Source: Actinomycetota bacterium
GTDB taxonomy: Bacteria; Actinomycetota; Acidimicrobiia; Acidimicrobiales; Ilumatobacteraceae
DNA length: 6,467 nucleotides
NCBI GenBank assembly: GCA_009705865.1
Contig: WLSJ01000094.1
Location: forward strand, 1-6,467
Direction: 5' to 3'
In this document: positions 1-6,308 of the stretch, piece by piece
Layout of the letters: the number at the start of each line of letters is the position of its first letter
Position numbering within the stretch: position 1 is the stretch's first letter
Notes under the pieces: model-generated
Seen by the model: the letters and a program-made list of their open reading frames with translations, nothing else
What the model was told of the DNA's origin: nothing
The model's database searches: none
Program-made: the position numbers and the translations under genes

Positions 1-1700
1 ATGTTTGTGACATGTCGATTGCGGACTCGTCCGAGTTTCTATCAGGGCTAAATCTGAATAACCGCGATTCGATCATTGCGGAACGCATCACAAAGGAAAT
101 CAACGCCCGACTCGGTTTCTTGCTTGACGTCGGTCTGAACTACCTCACATTGTCCCGACCTGCTGGCACTTTGGCTGGCGGTGAAGCTCAACGTATTCGT
201 TTGGCGAGTCAGATCGGTTCAGGGTTGGTTGGCACTCTCTATGTTCTTGATGAGCCAAGCATCGGATTGCATCAGCGCGACAATCGCCGTCTGATTGACA
301 CTCTTATTCGTTTGCGCGATTTGGGCAACACTGTGTTGGTCGTTGAACATGATGAAGAGACCATCAAAGAGAGCGACTGGATCGTTGATATTGGTCCAGG
401 CGCCGGTGAACACGGTGGATGGGTGGTCTACAGCGGACCAGTATCTGGCATTGGGAAAGCGACTGATTCAATCACAGGCAAATACCTAACTGGTCAAGCC
501 AGTATTCCGGTGCCAAAGAAGCGACGCGAGCCGAGTGGATACGAGATCACTGTTCGTGGAGCACGTGAACATAACTTGCAGAACATCGATGTCTCCATTC
601 CCTTGGGCTGTTTTGTCGCTGTTACCGGAGTTTCCGGAAGTGGGAAGAGCACATTGATTCGTGACATCTTGTTGCCAGCAATGATGCAGAAGATCTACAA
701 GAGCAAAGATTCGCCTGGAAAACACAAAGCTGTTGATGGCATTGATGCGATTGACAAGGTCATTGACATGGATCAGTCACCAATTGGTCGTACGCCTAGG
801 TCGAATGCAGCCACCTACACGGGTGTATTTGATTCGATTCGAAAGTTGTTCGCCGCTTCCCCTGAAGCAAAGGTTCGTGGCTATCAGCCTGGTCGTTTTA
901 GCTTCAACGTAAAGGGCGGGCGATGTGAAGCCTGTTCGGGCGATGGAACAATCAAGATTGAAATGTTCTTCCTTCCCGATGTCTATGTTCCGTGTGAGGT
1001 GTGCAAGGGTGCTCGTTACAACCGAGACACTCTTGAGATTCAATTCAAGGGCAAGAACATTGCTGAAATCTTGGATATGCCAATTTCTGAGGCGCTTGAT
1101 TTCTTTTCTAATCAGCCCACAATTGCTCGCCATATGCAGACGCTTGTGGACGTAGGTTTGGGTTACGTTCGTCTTGGTCAGTCTGCACCAACGTTGTCTG
1201 GTGGCGAAGCGCAACGTGTGAAATTGGCAGGAGAACTTGCCAAGCGCTCAACAGGCCACACGATGTACCTGCTTGATGAACCAACAACCGGATTGCATTT
1301 CGAAGATGTGCGTCGTTTGTTGACAGTTCTGTCTCGTTTAGTCGACCAAGGGAACACTGTTCTCGTAATTGAGCACAACTTGGATGTCATTAAGACTGCA
1401 GATTGGTTGATCGATCTTGGTCCAGAAGGTGGAAGTGGCGGAGGCCTCGTTATTGCTGAAGGTACTCCCGAAGCCGTAGCTGCTGTACCCGGAAGCTACA
1501 CAGGCTTTTATTTGGCGCCGATGCTCGGACTGCCATCGGTTCCATTAGACGGAGTGAAGAAGGCCATATCGAAAGTGCCGAAAGTATCGCCCGCTCCAAA
1601 GGCGTCGAAAGCGAAAGCCTCCGTAAAGAAAGTGGCCGCTAAAAAGGCAACACCGTCATCTAAGGCCGCGGTGAAGCGGCCCACAGTCAAAAAGAAGTAG
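1..1700 (+). CDS. uvrA: UvrABC excinuclease subunit A, C-terminal part (5' end outside window)
   Basis: UvrA is the ABC-type ATPase dimer that finds bulky DNA lesions and loads UvrB in cytoplasmic nucleotide excision repair. The reading frame is open to the window edge: codons for V-C-D precede the ATG at 12 and continue a normal UvrA segment, so 12 is not the real start. Roughly 440 residues are missing, judging by the usual length of about 940. Counting from the ATG at 12, I see signature I LAGGEAQ (54-60), Walker B I YVLDEP (77-82), an H-loop His113, Walker A II GVSGSGKST (206-214), the second zinc module CX2C-X19-CX2C (C305, C308, C328, C331), signature II LSGGEAQ (395-401), Walker B II YLLDEP (419-424) and H-loop His455. 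All catalytic elements of the visible half are intact. The usual family end is near residue 504. A Lys/Ala/Pro-rich tail follows (about 515-562, 16 Lys and no acidic residue). uvrC starts 2 bases downstream, so the two are surely cotranscribed. Confidence 0.97.
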   Translation, partial: VCDMSIADSSEFLSGLNLNNRDSIIAERITKEINARLGFLLDVGLNYLTLSRPAGTLAGGEAQRIRLASQIGSGLVGTLYVLDEPSIGLHQRDNRRLIDTLIRLRDLGNTVLVVEHDEETIKESDWIVDIGPGAGEHGGWVVYSGPVSGIGKATDSITGKYLTGQASIPVPKKRREPSGYEITVRGAREHNLQNIDVSIPLGCFVAVTGVSGSGKSTLIRDILLPAMMQKIYKSKDSPGKHKAVDGIDAIDKVIDMDQSPIGRTPRSNAATYTGVFDSIRKLFAASPEAKVRGYQPGRFSFNVKGGRCEACSGDGTIKIEMFFLPDVYVPCEVCKGARYNRDTLEIQFKGKNIAEILDMPISEALDFFSNQPTIARHMQTLVDVGLGYVRLGQSAPTLSGGEAQRVKLAGELAKRSTGHTMYLLDEPTTGLHFEDVRRLLTVLSRLVDQGNTVLVIEHNLDVIKTADWLIDLGPEGGSGGGLVIAEGTPEAVAAVPGSYTGFYLAPMLGLPSVPLDGVKKAISKVPKVSPAPKASKAKASVKKVAAKKATPSSKAAVKRPTVKKK

Positions 1701-1702
1701 CA

Positions 1703-3577
1703 ATGTCTCTTGAACGACCAGTTGCTGGATCCGTTCCTACATCAGCTGGGTCATATCAATTCAAAGATGAACATGGCCGAGTCATCTATGTCGGCAAAGC
1801 ATCGAATCTGCGCTCTCGGGTTTCAAACTATTTTCAGGATATTTCGCAACTGCACCCACGCACAGCAGCGATGGTCACTGCAGCTCATTCTCTTGAGTGG
1901 ATTGAAGTTCGTAATGAAGTTGAAGCACTAATTCTTGAGTACTCGCTTATTAAGCAGCACAGACCCAGATTCAATGTGCGATTGCGTGACGACAAGAGCT
2001 ACCCCTTCCTTGCAGTAACGCTCGATGAGCAGTGGCCACGAGCCGTTGTAATGCGAGGTGAGCGAAAGAAGGGCACCAAATACTTCGGTCCGTATCCGCA
2101 TGCATGGGCGATTCGGGACACTTTGGATTTACTACTGCGAACCTTTCCTGTGCGAACCTGCAGTCAGTCGAAATTCAATACGCACAATAAGTTGGGCAAA
2201 CCATGTCTTTTGTTTCACATTGAGAAATGTTGTGGGCCTTGTGTAGGTGAAGTGACAGATGCTGCATATGCCGAATACGTGAAACAATTGTGTGCCTTCT
2301 TAGATGGAGATACCGACTCCGTCGTTGATCAATTGCGTTCAGAGATGTTGGAAGCGTCTCAGAATATGGAATATGAAAAGGCTGGACGTATTCGAGACCG
2401 CCTCTCCGGAGTTGAGCGGGCCCTTGAGAAACAGCAGATGGTGGGCGAACGTGACGAGGACCTCGACGTCATTGGATTAGTTGATGACGAACTAGAGGCA
2501 GCTGTGCAAGTGTTTTATGTTCGCAAGGGTCGGGTCGTAGGTCGTAAAGGATTCATCCTCGACAAAGTGGAAGAGCTGTCACCTGGTGGATTAATTGATC
2601 GCGTTCTTGAAGAGATGTACGGAGATGAACCGCCACTCGGAATTCCATCGCAGGTTCTAGTACCAGTGACGCCAGATGATGCTGCTACCTATACGGAATG
2701 GTTGACTCACTTACGCGGGGCGTCCGTACAGATTCGAGTTCCACAACGTGGAGATAAACGTGAATTGCACGAAACGGTCACCATTAATGCTCGAGAAGAA
2801 TTTGCTCGACATCGAATGCGTCGAGCCTCTGACCACAACTCACGTAGTCAGGCACTTACTGAGATACAGCAAGTGTTGAATTTGCCTGCTGCCCCTTTGC
2901 GTATCGAGTGTTATGACATGGCTCATCTACACGGCACTGATTATGTCGGATCCATGGTTGTGCTGGAAGACGGTTTGCCGAATAAGCGCGAGTACAGACG
3001 TTTTGCTGTGAAAGAAGTGATAGGCAACGATGACTATGCAGCAATGAGGGAAGTTCTCACACGTCGTCTACAGGCTTTTGTTGACGCTAGAGAAGCGGGA
3101 CCTATCACTGATGGAACAAAGCCGTCGAAATTCTCATATCCACCACAACTGCTGTTGGTGGATGGCGGAAAGGGGCAGTTGGGTGTTGCCGTGCAGGTTT
3201 TGGCGGAACTGGGGTTGACAGACGAGATACCTGTCGCATCACTAGCTAAGAAGTTCGAGGAAGTATTTGTTCCAGGTCGTCAAGAGCCGATCATCATTCC
3301 CAGAGGAAGTGAAGCGCTTTTCATGCTGCAGAGAATTAGAGATGAAGCACATCGATTCGCAAATACCTTTCACGGTGAAAAGCGAGCAAAACGGATGGTG
3401 TCGTCCGCTCTTGACGGAATCTCAGGTCTCGGAGAAGTTAGAGCCAAGCGTTTGCTGAAAGAACTGAACGGAATCACAGCCGTCAAAAAGGCAAGCCGCG
3501 ATGACTTCGCACTACTGACATGGTTGCCTAGTGCAGTGGCTGATGCTGTCTACTTACATTTACACCCCGACATCTAG
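1703..3577 (+). CDS. uvrC: UvrABC excinuclease subunit C (dual-incision nuclease)
   Basis: UvrC binds the UvrB-DNA complex and cuts on both sides of the lesion. At 624 residues it is of normal length. The N-terminal GIY-YIG nuclease (3' incision, about 13-92) shows GSY (16-18), YVG (29-31), Arg39 and Glu79. A cysteine group follows (C153, C168, C176, C177, C180). Its C-x7-C-x3-C end matches the cysteines reported to hold an iron-sulfur cluster in E. coli UvrC. A UVR motif that contacts UvrB lies at about 206-241. The RNase H-like 5'-incision domain has the expected D405 (in ECYDMAH), D487 (in LVDGGKGQ) and H550 (in RDEAHRF). A segment at about 462-482, including FSYPP, lengthens the D405-D487 spacing as in other actinobacterial UvrC proteins. 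Helix-hairpin-helix repeats close the protein (about 567-620). The start is set by the family N-terminus and the 2-base gap after uvrA. Only a weak purine run (AAGAAG, 1692-1697) precedes it, so translation is probably coupled to uvrA. Confidence 0.97.
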   Translation: MSLERPVAGSVPTSAGSYQFKDEHGRVIYVGKASNLRSRVSNYFQDISQLHPRTAAMVTAAHSLEWIEVRNEVEALILEYSLIKQHRPRFNVRLRDDKSYPFLAVTLDEQWPRAVVMRGERKKGTKYFGPYPHAWAIRDTLDLLLRTFPVRTCSQSKFNTHNKLGKPCLLFHIEKCCGPCVGEVTDAAYAEYVKQLCAFLDGDTDSVVDQLRSEMLEASQNMEYEKAGRIRDRLSGVERALEKQQMVGERDEDLDVIGLVDDELEAAVQVFYVRKGRVVGRKGFILDKVEELSPGGLIDRVLEEMYGDEPPLGIPSQVLVPVTPDDAATYTEWLTHLRGASVQIRVPQRGDKRELHETVTINAREEFARHRMRRASDHNSRSQALTEIQQVLNLPAAPLRIECYDMAHLHGTDYVGSMVVLEDGLPNKREYRRFAVKEVIGNDDYAAMREVLTRRLQAFVDAREAGPITDGTKPSKFSYPPQLLLVDGGKGQLGVAVQVLAELGLTDEIPVASLAKKFEEVFVPGRQEPIIIPRGSEALFMLQRIRDEAHRFANTFHGEKRAKRMVSSALDGISGLGEVRAKRLLKELNGITAVKKASRDDFALLTWLPSAVADAVYLHLHPDI

Positions 3578-3580
3578 TGT
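3553..3580 (+). promoter_or_regulatory. candidate promoter for a leaderless methyltransferase transcript
   Basis: TAGTGT (3575-3580) fits the actinobacterial -10 pattern TAnnnT and overlaps the uvrC stop codon. Its last base is 7 positions before the ATG at 3587, so transcription would begin at or next to the start codon. CTTACA (3553-3558) matches TTGACA at 4 of 6 positions with a 16-base spacer. The methyltransferase has no AGGAGG-like sequence upstream, which suits a leaderless mRNA. This is inference from geometry alone; cotranscription from uvrA-uvrC is equally possible. Confidence 0.3.
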
Positions 3581-3586
3581 GGGCTC

Positions 3587-4312
3587 ATGTCGAATAACGG
3601 ATTATGGGATGAACACGCGCAATGGTGGATAGACGGCTTTACTAACGGAGTAGACCCCGAATATGTAGAGCAAATCATTCCACTGGCGGTGGAAGAACTG
3701 GCAGGTCATCAGTATGTTCTTGATCTTGGTTGTGGAGATGGTCAGATAGCTAGAGCTCTGGCCGAAAATGGTGCAGAAGTGTTGGGCGTTGATCCCACTC
3801 AGTTGCACATAGATATAGCTACGCAACGTGGTGGAGGACCTCAGTATGTACTTGGGGGAGCCACGGATATACCTGCGCCTGACAATTCTTTCGACGCAGT
3901 GGTTGCATGTTTGGTATTCGAACATATCGATCAGTTGGAAGAGGCAATGGCAGAAGTGGCCCGTGTTTTGAAGCCAGGTGGTCAGTTCAGTTTTTTCCTC
4001 AACCACCCGTTGCTTCAAACCCCAGGAAGTGGGTGGATTGACGACCACATCATTGACCCGCCTGAGCAGTATTGGAGAATCGGGCCGTATCTGGTGGAAA
4101 CTGAGACTATTGAAGAAGTCGAAAAGGATGTGTTCATTCGTTTCGTTCATCGCCCATTAAGTCGTTACATCAATGCTCTGATTGCAAATGGGTTGTCAAT
4201 CGAACGGATGGTCGAACCGTCGCCACCGCCCGGGTTCTTGGCGAGAGCACCTGAGTACGCACTTGCGCACACTGTTCCGCGACTCTTGTATCTTCGTTCA
4301 TCTAAGCAATGA
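3587..4312 (+). CDS. class I SAM-dependent methyltransferase, substrate unknown
   Basis: This 241-residue protein is a Rossmann-fold methyltransferase of the Methyltransf_11 type. Motif I is VLDLGCGDG (44-52), which binds the SAM methionine. Asp69, at the end of the second strand (EVLGVDP), should bind the ribose. A stretch GGATDIPAPDNSFD (90-103) leads to motif IV (AVVACLVFEHI, 104-113), and VLKPGGQFSFFLNHP (127-141) forms the post-motif strand. The C-terminal part has HRPLSRYINAL (188-198) and an EPSPPPGFL stretch (210-218), seen in many small-molecule methyltransferases of this broad family; these do not fix the substrate. No signal peptide or membrane segment is visible, so it should be cytoplasmic. 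It begins 9 bases after uvrC and ends 23 bases before rapZ. The tight spacing suggests cotranscription, although it may also have its own promoter. Nothing in the sequence links it to DNA repair chemistry, and its neighbours do not reveal a pathway. The fold is certain; the function is not known. Confidence 0.9.
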   Translation: MSNNGLWDEHAQWWIDGFTNGVDPEYVEQIIPLAVEELAGHQYVLDLGCGDGQIARALAENGAEVLGVDPTQLHIDIATQRGGGPQYVLGGATDIPAPDNSFDAVVACLVFEHIDQLEEAMAEVARVLKPGGQFSFFLNHPLLQTPGSGWIDDHIIDPPEQYWRIGPYLVETETIEEVEKDVFIRFVHRPLSRYINALIANGLSIERMVEPSPPPGFLARAPEYALAHTVPRLLYLRSSKQ

Positions 4313-4323
4313 CGATGAGCCTG

Positions 4324-4329
4324 TAACCT
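4324..4329 (+). promoter_or_regulatory. candidate -10 element for a leaderless rapZ transcript
   Basis: TAACCT fits TAnnnT and ends 7 bases before the rapZ ATG, the same geometry as at the methyltransferase start. I see no good -35 hexamer at 16-19 bases upstream. The 22 bases before rapZ lack a usable Shine-Dalgarno sequence: the nearest purine run, GATGAG, lies about 16 bases away. A leaderless transcript would explain this. Confidence 0.3.
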
Positions 4330-4335
4330 TCGCTT

Positions 4336-5190
4336 ATGACCGACATCCTCGTAGTCACGGGCCTCTCAGGCGGTGGACGTTCTCAGGCGGCCGACAGCCT
4401 CGAAGATATGGGTTGGTTTGTTGTCGACAATCTTCCGGTTGTTCTTATTGACAAGGTTGTTGAGTTATCTGGACAGGCGGGTGGCGAAATCAGCAAACTA
4501 TGCCTTGTTGTTGGAAATGCTCGTCAACAAGCTGGCGTTTTAGGGGCAATCGAAACATTGCGCGCAGACGGTCACCGAGTACGCATTGTTTTTCTCGAAG
4601 CCACGACGCGAGAATTAGTGCGTCGTTATGAAGCAACTCGACGCAAGCACCCTTTGAGTGATGGCAGTCTTGGGCTGGAACAGGTTATTGAACGCGAACG
4701 TGCTGCCATTGGAGAAGTGAAGGCTGCAGCAGACATTGTTATTGATACGACCGGATTGAATGTTCATCAACTGAAGAATCAATTGTCGTCCTTGTTCGGT
4801 GCTGAGGATTTGAAAGATGCCTTACAGATTTCAGTGATGTCATTCGGCTTTAAACACGGAGTACCGATCGACGTAGACATGATTCTTGATGTTCGCTTTC
4901 TGCCTAATCCACATTGGGATGAGGAACTTCGTCCTCTCAGCGGTCTAGACCAGTCTGTAAAGGAATTTGTTCTCGCTTCACCATTGGCCAAGGAGTTTGC
5001 GCATCGAGTAAACGAACTGTTGACGCTTATTTTGCCTGCCTATGTTCAGGAAGGTCGCAGTTACCTAACCATCGGAATTGGGTGCACTGGTGGTCGGCAT
5101 AGGTCCGTCGCGATGGCAGCGCACATAGCTGAGCGGGTAGCCGAATTGGGATATCAGTTACGCCTTTCACATCGTGACATCAGCCTGTAG
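4336..5190 (+). CDS. rapZ: RapZ/YvcJ-family P-loop nucleotide-binding protein
   Basis: This 284-residue protein matches the RapZ (YvcJ) family over its full length. In E. coli RapZ is an RNA-binding adaptor that senses glucosamine-6-phosphate and controls glmS through small RNAs. In Gram-positives the homologue binds and hydrolyses nucleotides, and its role is less clear. The N-terminal kinase-like domain has Walker A GLSGGGRS (9-16), with Arg in place of the usual Lys. This is the normal form in actinobacterial members, including the mycobacterial one. VVDNLP (29-34), FLEA (86-89) and RRYEATRRKHPL (96-107) follow. The C-terminal domain has SFGFKHG (169-175), the DVRFLPNPHW segment (185-194) and the conserved GIGCTGGRHRSV (247-258), corresponding to the metabolite/RNA-binding half in E. 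coli. The N-terminus fits the family and supports the ATG at 4336. No Shine-Dalgarno is visible. yvcK and whiA, the usual actinobacterial downstream partners, do not follow; gap comes next after 108 bases. Confidence 0.94.
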   Translation: MTDILVVTGLSGGGRSQAADSLEDMGWFVVDNLPVVLIDKVVELSGQAGGEISKLCLVVGNARQQAGVLGAIETLRADGHRVRIVFLEATTRELVRRYEATRRKHPLSDGSLGLEQVIERERAAIGEVKAAADIVIDTTGLNVHQLKNQLSSLFGAEDLKDALQISVMSFGFKHGVPIDVDMILDVRFLPNPHWDEELRPLSGLDQSVKEFVLASPLAKEFAHRVNELLTLILPAYVQEGRSYLTIGIGCTGGRHRSVAMAAHIAERVAELGYQLRLSHRDISL

Positions 5191-5191
5191 G

Positions 5192-5231
5192 GCGACTCTG
5201 GCTTGAGTGGCAGTAGTCGTTAGACCGCCAC
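5192..5231 (+). repeat. overlapping inverted repeats after rapZ
   Basis: Two alternative pairings share this stretch. GCGACTCTG (5192-5200) can pair with CAG-T-AGTCGT (5211-5220) as nine pairs, one of them G-T, with one bulged T. GTGGC (5207-5211) can pair with GCCAC (5227-5231) around a 15-base loop. The two cannot form together. No T-run follows either one, so an intrinsic terminator is not supported. The stems are short and could occur by chance. Confidence 0.3.
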
Positions 5232-5235
5232 GAAC

Positions 5236-5241
5236 TAAGGT
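5236..5241 (+). promoter_or_regulatory. weak candidate -10 element for the gap operon
   Basis: TAAGGT fits TAnnnT and would start an RNA near 5248, immediately before the hairpin at 5250-5270, giving a leader of about 50 bases for gap. I see no acceptable -35 at the right distance. The 108-base spacer is the only sizeable gap in the window, which makes a promoter here plausible on position alone. Confidence 0.2.
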
Positions 5242-5249
5242 GAGGGAGC

Positions 5250-5270
5250 GGTTCTTCGTGATGGAGAACC
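5250..5270 (+). other. hairpin in the gap leader region
   Basis: GGTTCTTC (5250-5257) and GGAGAACC (5263-5270) form an 8-pair stem with one G-U wobble around the 5-base loop GTGAT. It is the strongest stem in the rapZ-gap spacer. It has no T-tract after it, and it ends 28 bases before the gap GTG, so it looks like a leader structure or RNA-stability element, not a terminator. Function is unknown. Confidence 0.4.
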
Positions 5271-5284
5271 TCAGAAGCTATGGC

Positions 5285-5291
5285 GAAAGGG
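5285..5291 (+). promoter_or_regulatory. ribosome binding site of gap
   Basis: GAAAGGG sits 7 bases before GTG 5299. It decides the non-ATG start, since the out-of-frame ATG at 5280 lies upstream of it. Confidence 0.7.
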
Positions 5292-5298
5292 CCTCATT

Positions 5299-6297
5299 GT
5301 GACTGTACGAGTGGGTATTAACGGATTTGGCCGAATTGGTCGCAACTTCTTTCGTGCCATTGCGGCACGCGGGGCCGATATTGAAATCGTGGCTGTCAAT
5401 GACCTTGGGTCATTGAAGACAATGGCGCATCTTTTGAAGTACGACTCGGTTCTCGGAGTCCTTCCTCAGAATATTGAGGCTGTTGAAGGTGGCATCAGTG
5501 TTGATGGCAAAGTGTTGAAGGTCCTTACAGAACGTGACCCGAAAGCTCTTCCGTGGGGTGCGTTAGGCGTGGATCTAGTTATTGAGTCCACAGGAATTTT
5601 CACTGACAGAGATAAAGCTGCGATGCATCTTGAAGGCGGCGCGCCACTTGTCATCGTGTCTGCGCCTTCTAACGGTGCTGACGCAACAATTGTGTACGGC
5701 GTTAATCACAATGATTTCAAAAAGGGTTCGCACAAAGTCATTTCAAATGCCAGTTGTACAACCAACTGCTTCGTCCCAATGGTGAAAGTGCTCGATGATA
5801 CTTTCGGCGTTGAAAATGGTCTTATGACCACCATCCATGCCTACACAGGTGATCAATCTCTGGTCGACGGCCCTCACAGCGACCTTCGTCGTGCTCGTGG
5901 TGCAGCGATAAACATTGTGCCTACAAGTACAGGTGCTGCACGTGCAACAAGCCTTGTGCTCGAATCCATGAAGGGAAAACTTGATGGGACATCACTTCGA
6001 GTGCCAGTTCCAACAGGTTCGATAACCGACTTTGTTGCAAACTTGAAGAAGCCTGCATCTGTCGAAGAAATAAATGCTGCGTTCAAAGCAGCAGCCAATG
6101 GTGCGCTAAAAGGCATCCTCGAATACACAGATGCTCCTATTGTTTCCAGCGACATTGTTACAAATTCGCATTCATGTATCTTCGACAGCGATCTCACAAT
6201 GAGTATGGGATCTTTGGTCAAGGTGCTCGGTTGGTATGACAACGAGTGGGGTTACTCCAACCGTTTGGTAGACCTCGCACTTCACGTGGCCAAGTAG
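5299..6297 (+). CDS. gap: type I glyceraldehyde-3-phosphate dehydrogenase
   Basis: GAPDH converts glyceraldehyde-3-phosphate, phosphate and NAD+ to 1,3-bisphosphoglycerate in the cytoplasm, and works in reverse in gluconeogenesis. At 332 residues it is full length. The N-terminal nucleotide fold has GINGFGRIGRN (6-16) and VNDLG (33-37). Asp36 corresponds to the acidic residue that favours NAD+ over NADP+. The active site shows SCTTNC (152-157) with catalytic Cys153, and His180 in TTIHAYTGDQ. The phosphate-site and S-loop segment DGPHSDLRRAR (190-200) keeps the proline associated with NAD+ use but has Gly where many NAD+ enzymes have Leu. WYDNEWGYSNR (312-322) closes the site. NAD+ preference is likely but not proven. 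The start is GTG at 5299, fixed by the family N-terminus and by GAAAGGG 7 bases upstream; the ATG at 5280 is out of frame. pgk follows after 11 bases, forming a glycolytic operon. Confidence 0.97.
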   Translation: MTVRVGINGFGRIGRNFFRAIAARGADIEIVAVNDLGSLKTMAHLLKYDSVLGVLPQNIEAVEGGISVDGKVLKVLTERDPKALPWGALGVDLVIESTGIFTDRDKAAMHLEGGAPLVIVSAPSNGADATIVYGVNHNDFKKGSHKVISNASCTTNCFVPMVKVLDDTFGVENGLMTTIHAYTGDQSLVDGPHSDLRRARGAAINIVPTSTGAARATSLVLESMKGKLDGTSLRVPVPTGSITDFVANLKKPASVEEINAAFKAAANGALKGILEYTDAPIVSSDIVTNSHSCIFDSDLTMSMGSLVKVLGWYDNEWGYSNRLVDLALHVAK

Positions 6298-6300
6298 AGG
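6296..6300 (+). promoter_or_regulatory. ribosome binding site of pgk
   Basis: AGAGG overlaps the gap stop codon (TAG 6295-6297) and lies 8 bases before ATG 6309. The overlap suggests that pgk translation is tied to termination on gap. Confidence 0.6.
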
Positions 6301-6308
6301 TTTCTCAC

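Noticed and set aside
12..14. ATG as the start of uvrA
   Set aside because: The frame is open upstream to the window edge, and the residues before it continue the UvrA sequence; the N-terminal half of the protein is simply outside the window.
777..1214. 145-codon ORF on the - strand
   Set aside because: It is antisense to the uvrA zinc module and ATPase region and has no family features.
3602..4150. 182-codon ORF on the - strand
   Set aside because: It lies wholly inside the methyltransferase on the opposite strand. Its translation shows no recognisable motif, while the sense frame has clear SAM-binding motifs.
4360..4383. loss of the Walker A lysine in RapZ as a sign of a dead protein
   Set aside because: Arg at this place is normal in actinobacterial RapZ homologues, and the rest of the protein is intact.
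5250..5270. intrinsic terminator between rapZ and gap
   Set aside because: The stem is followed by TCAGAAGC, not a T-tract, and it lies close to the gap start.
5280..5282. ATG as an alternative gap start
   Set aside because: It is out of frame with GAPDH. The GTG at 5299 has the correct family N-terminus and a ribosome binding site.
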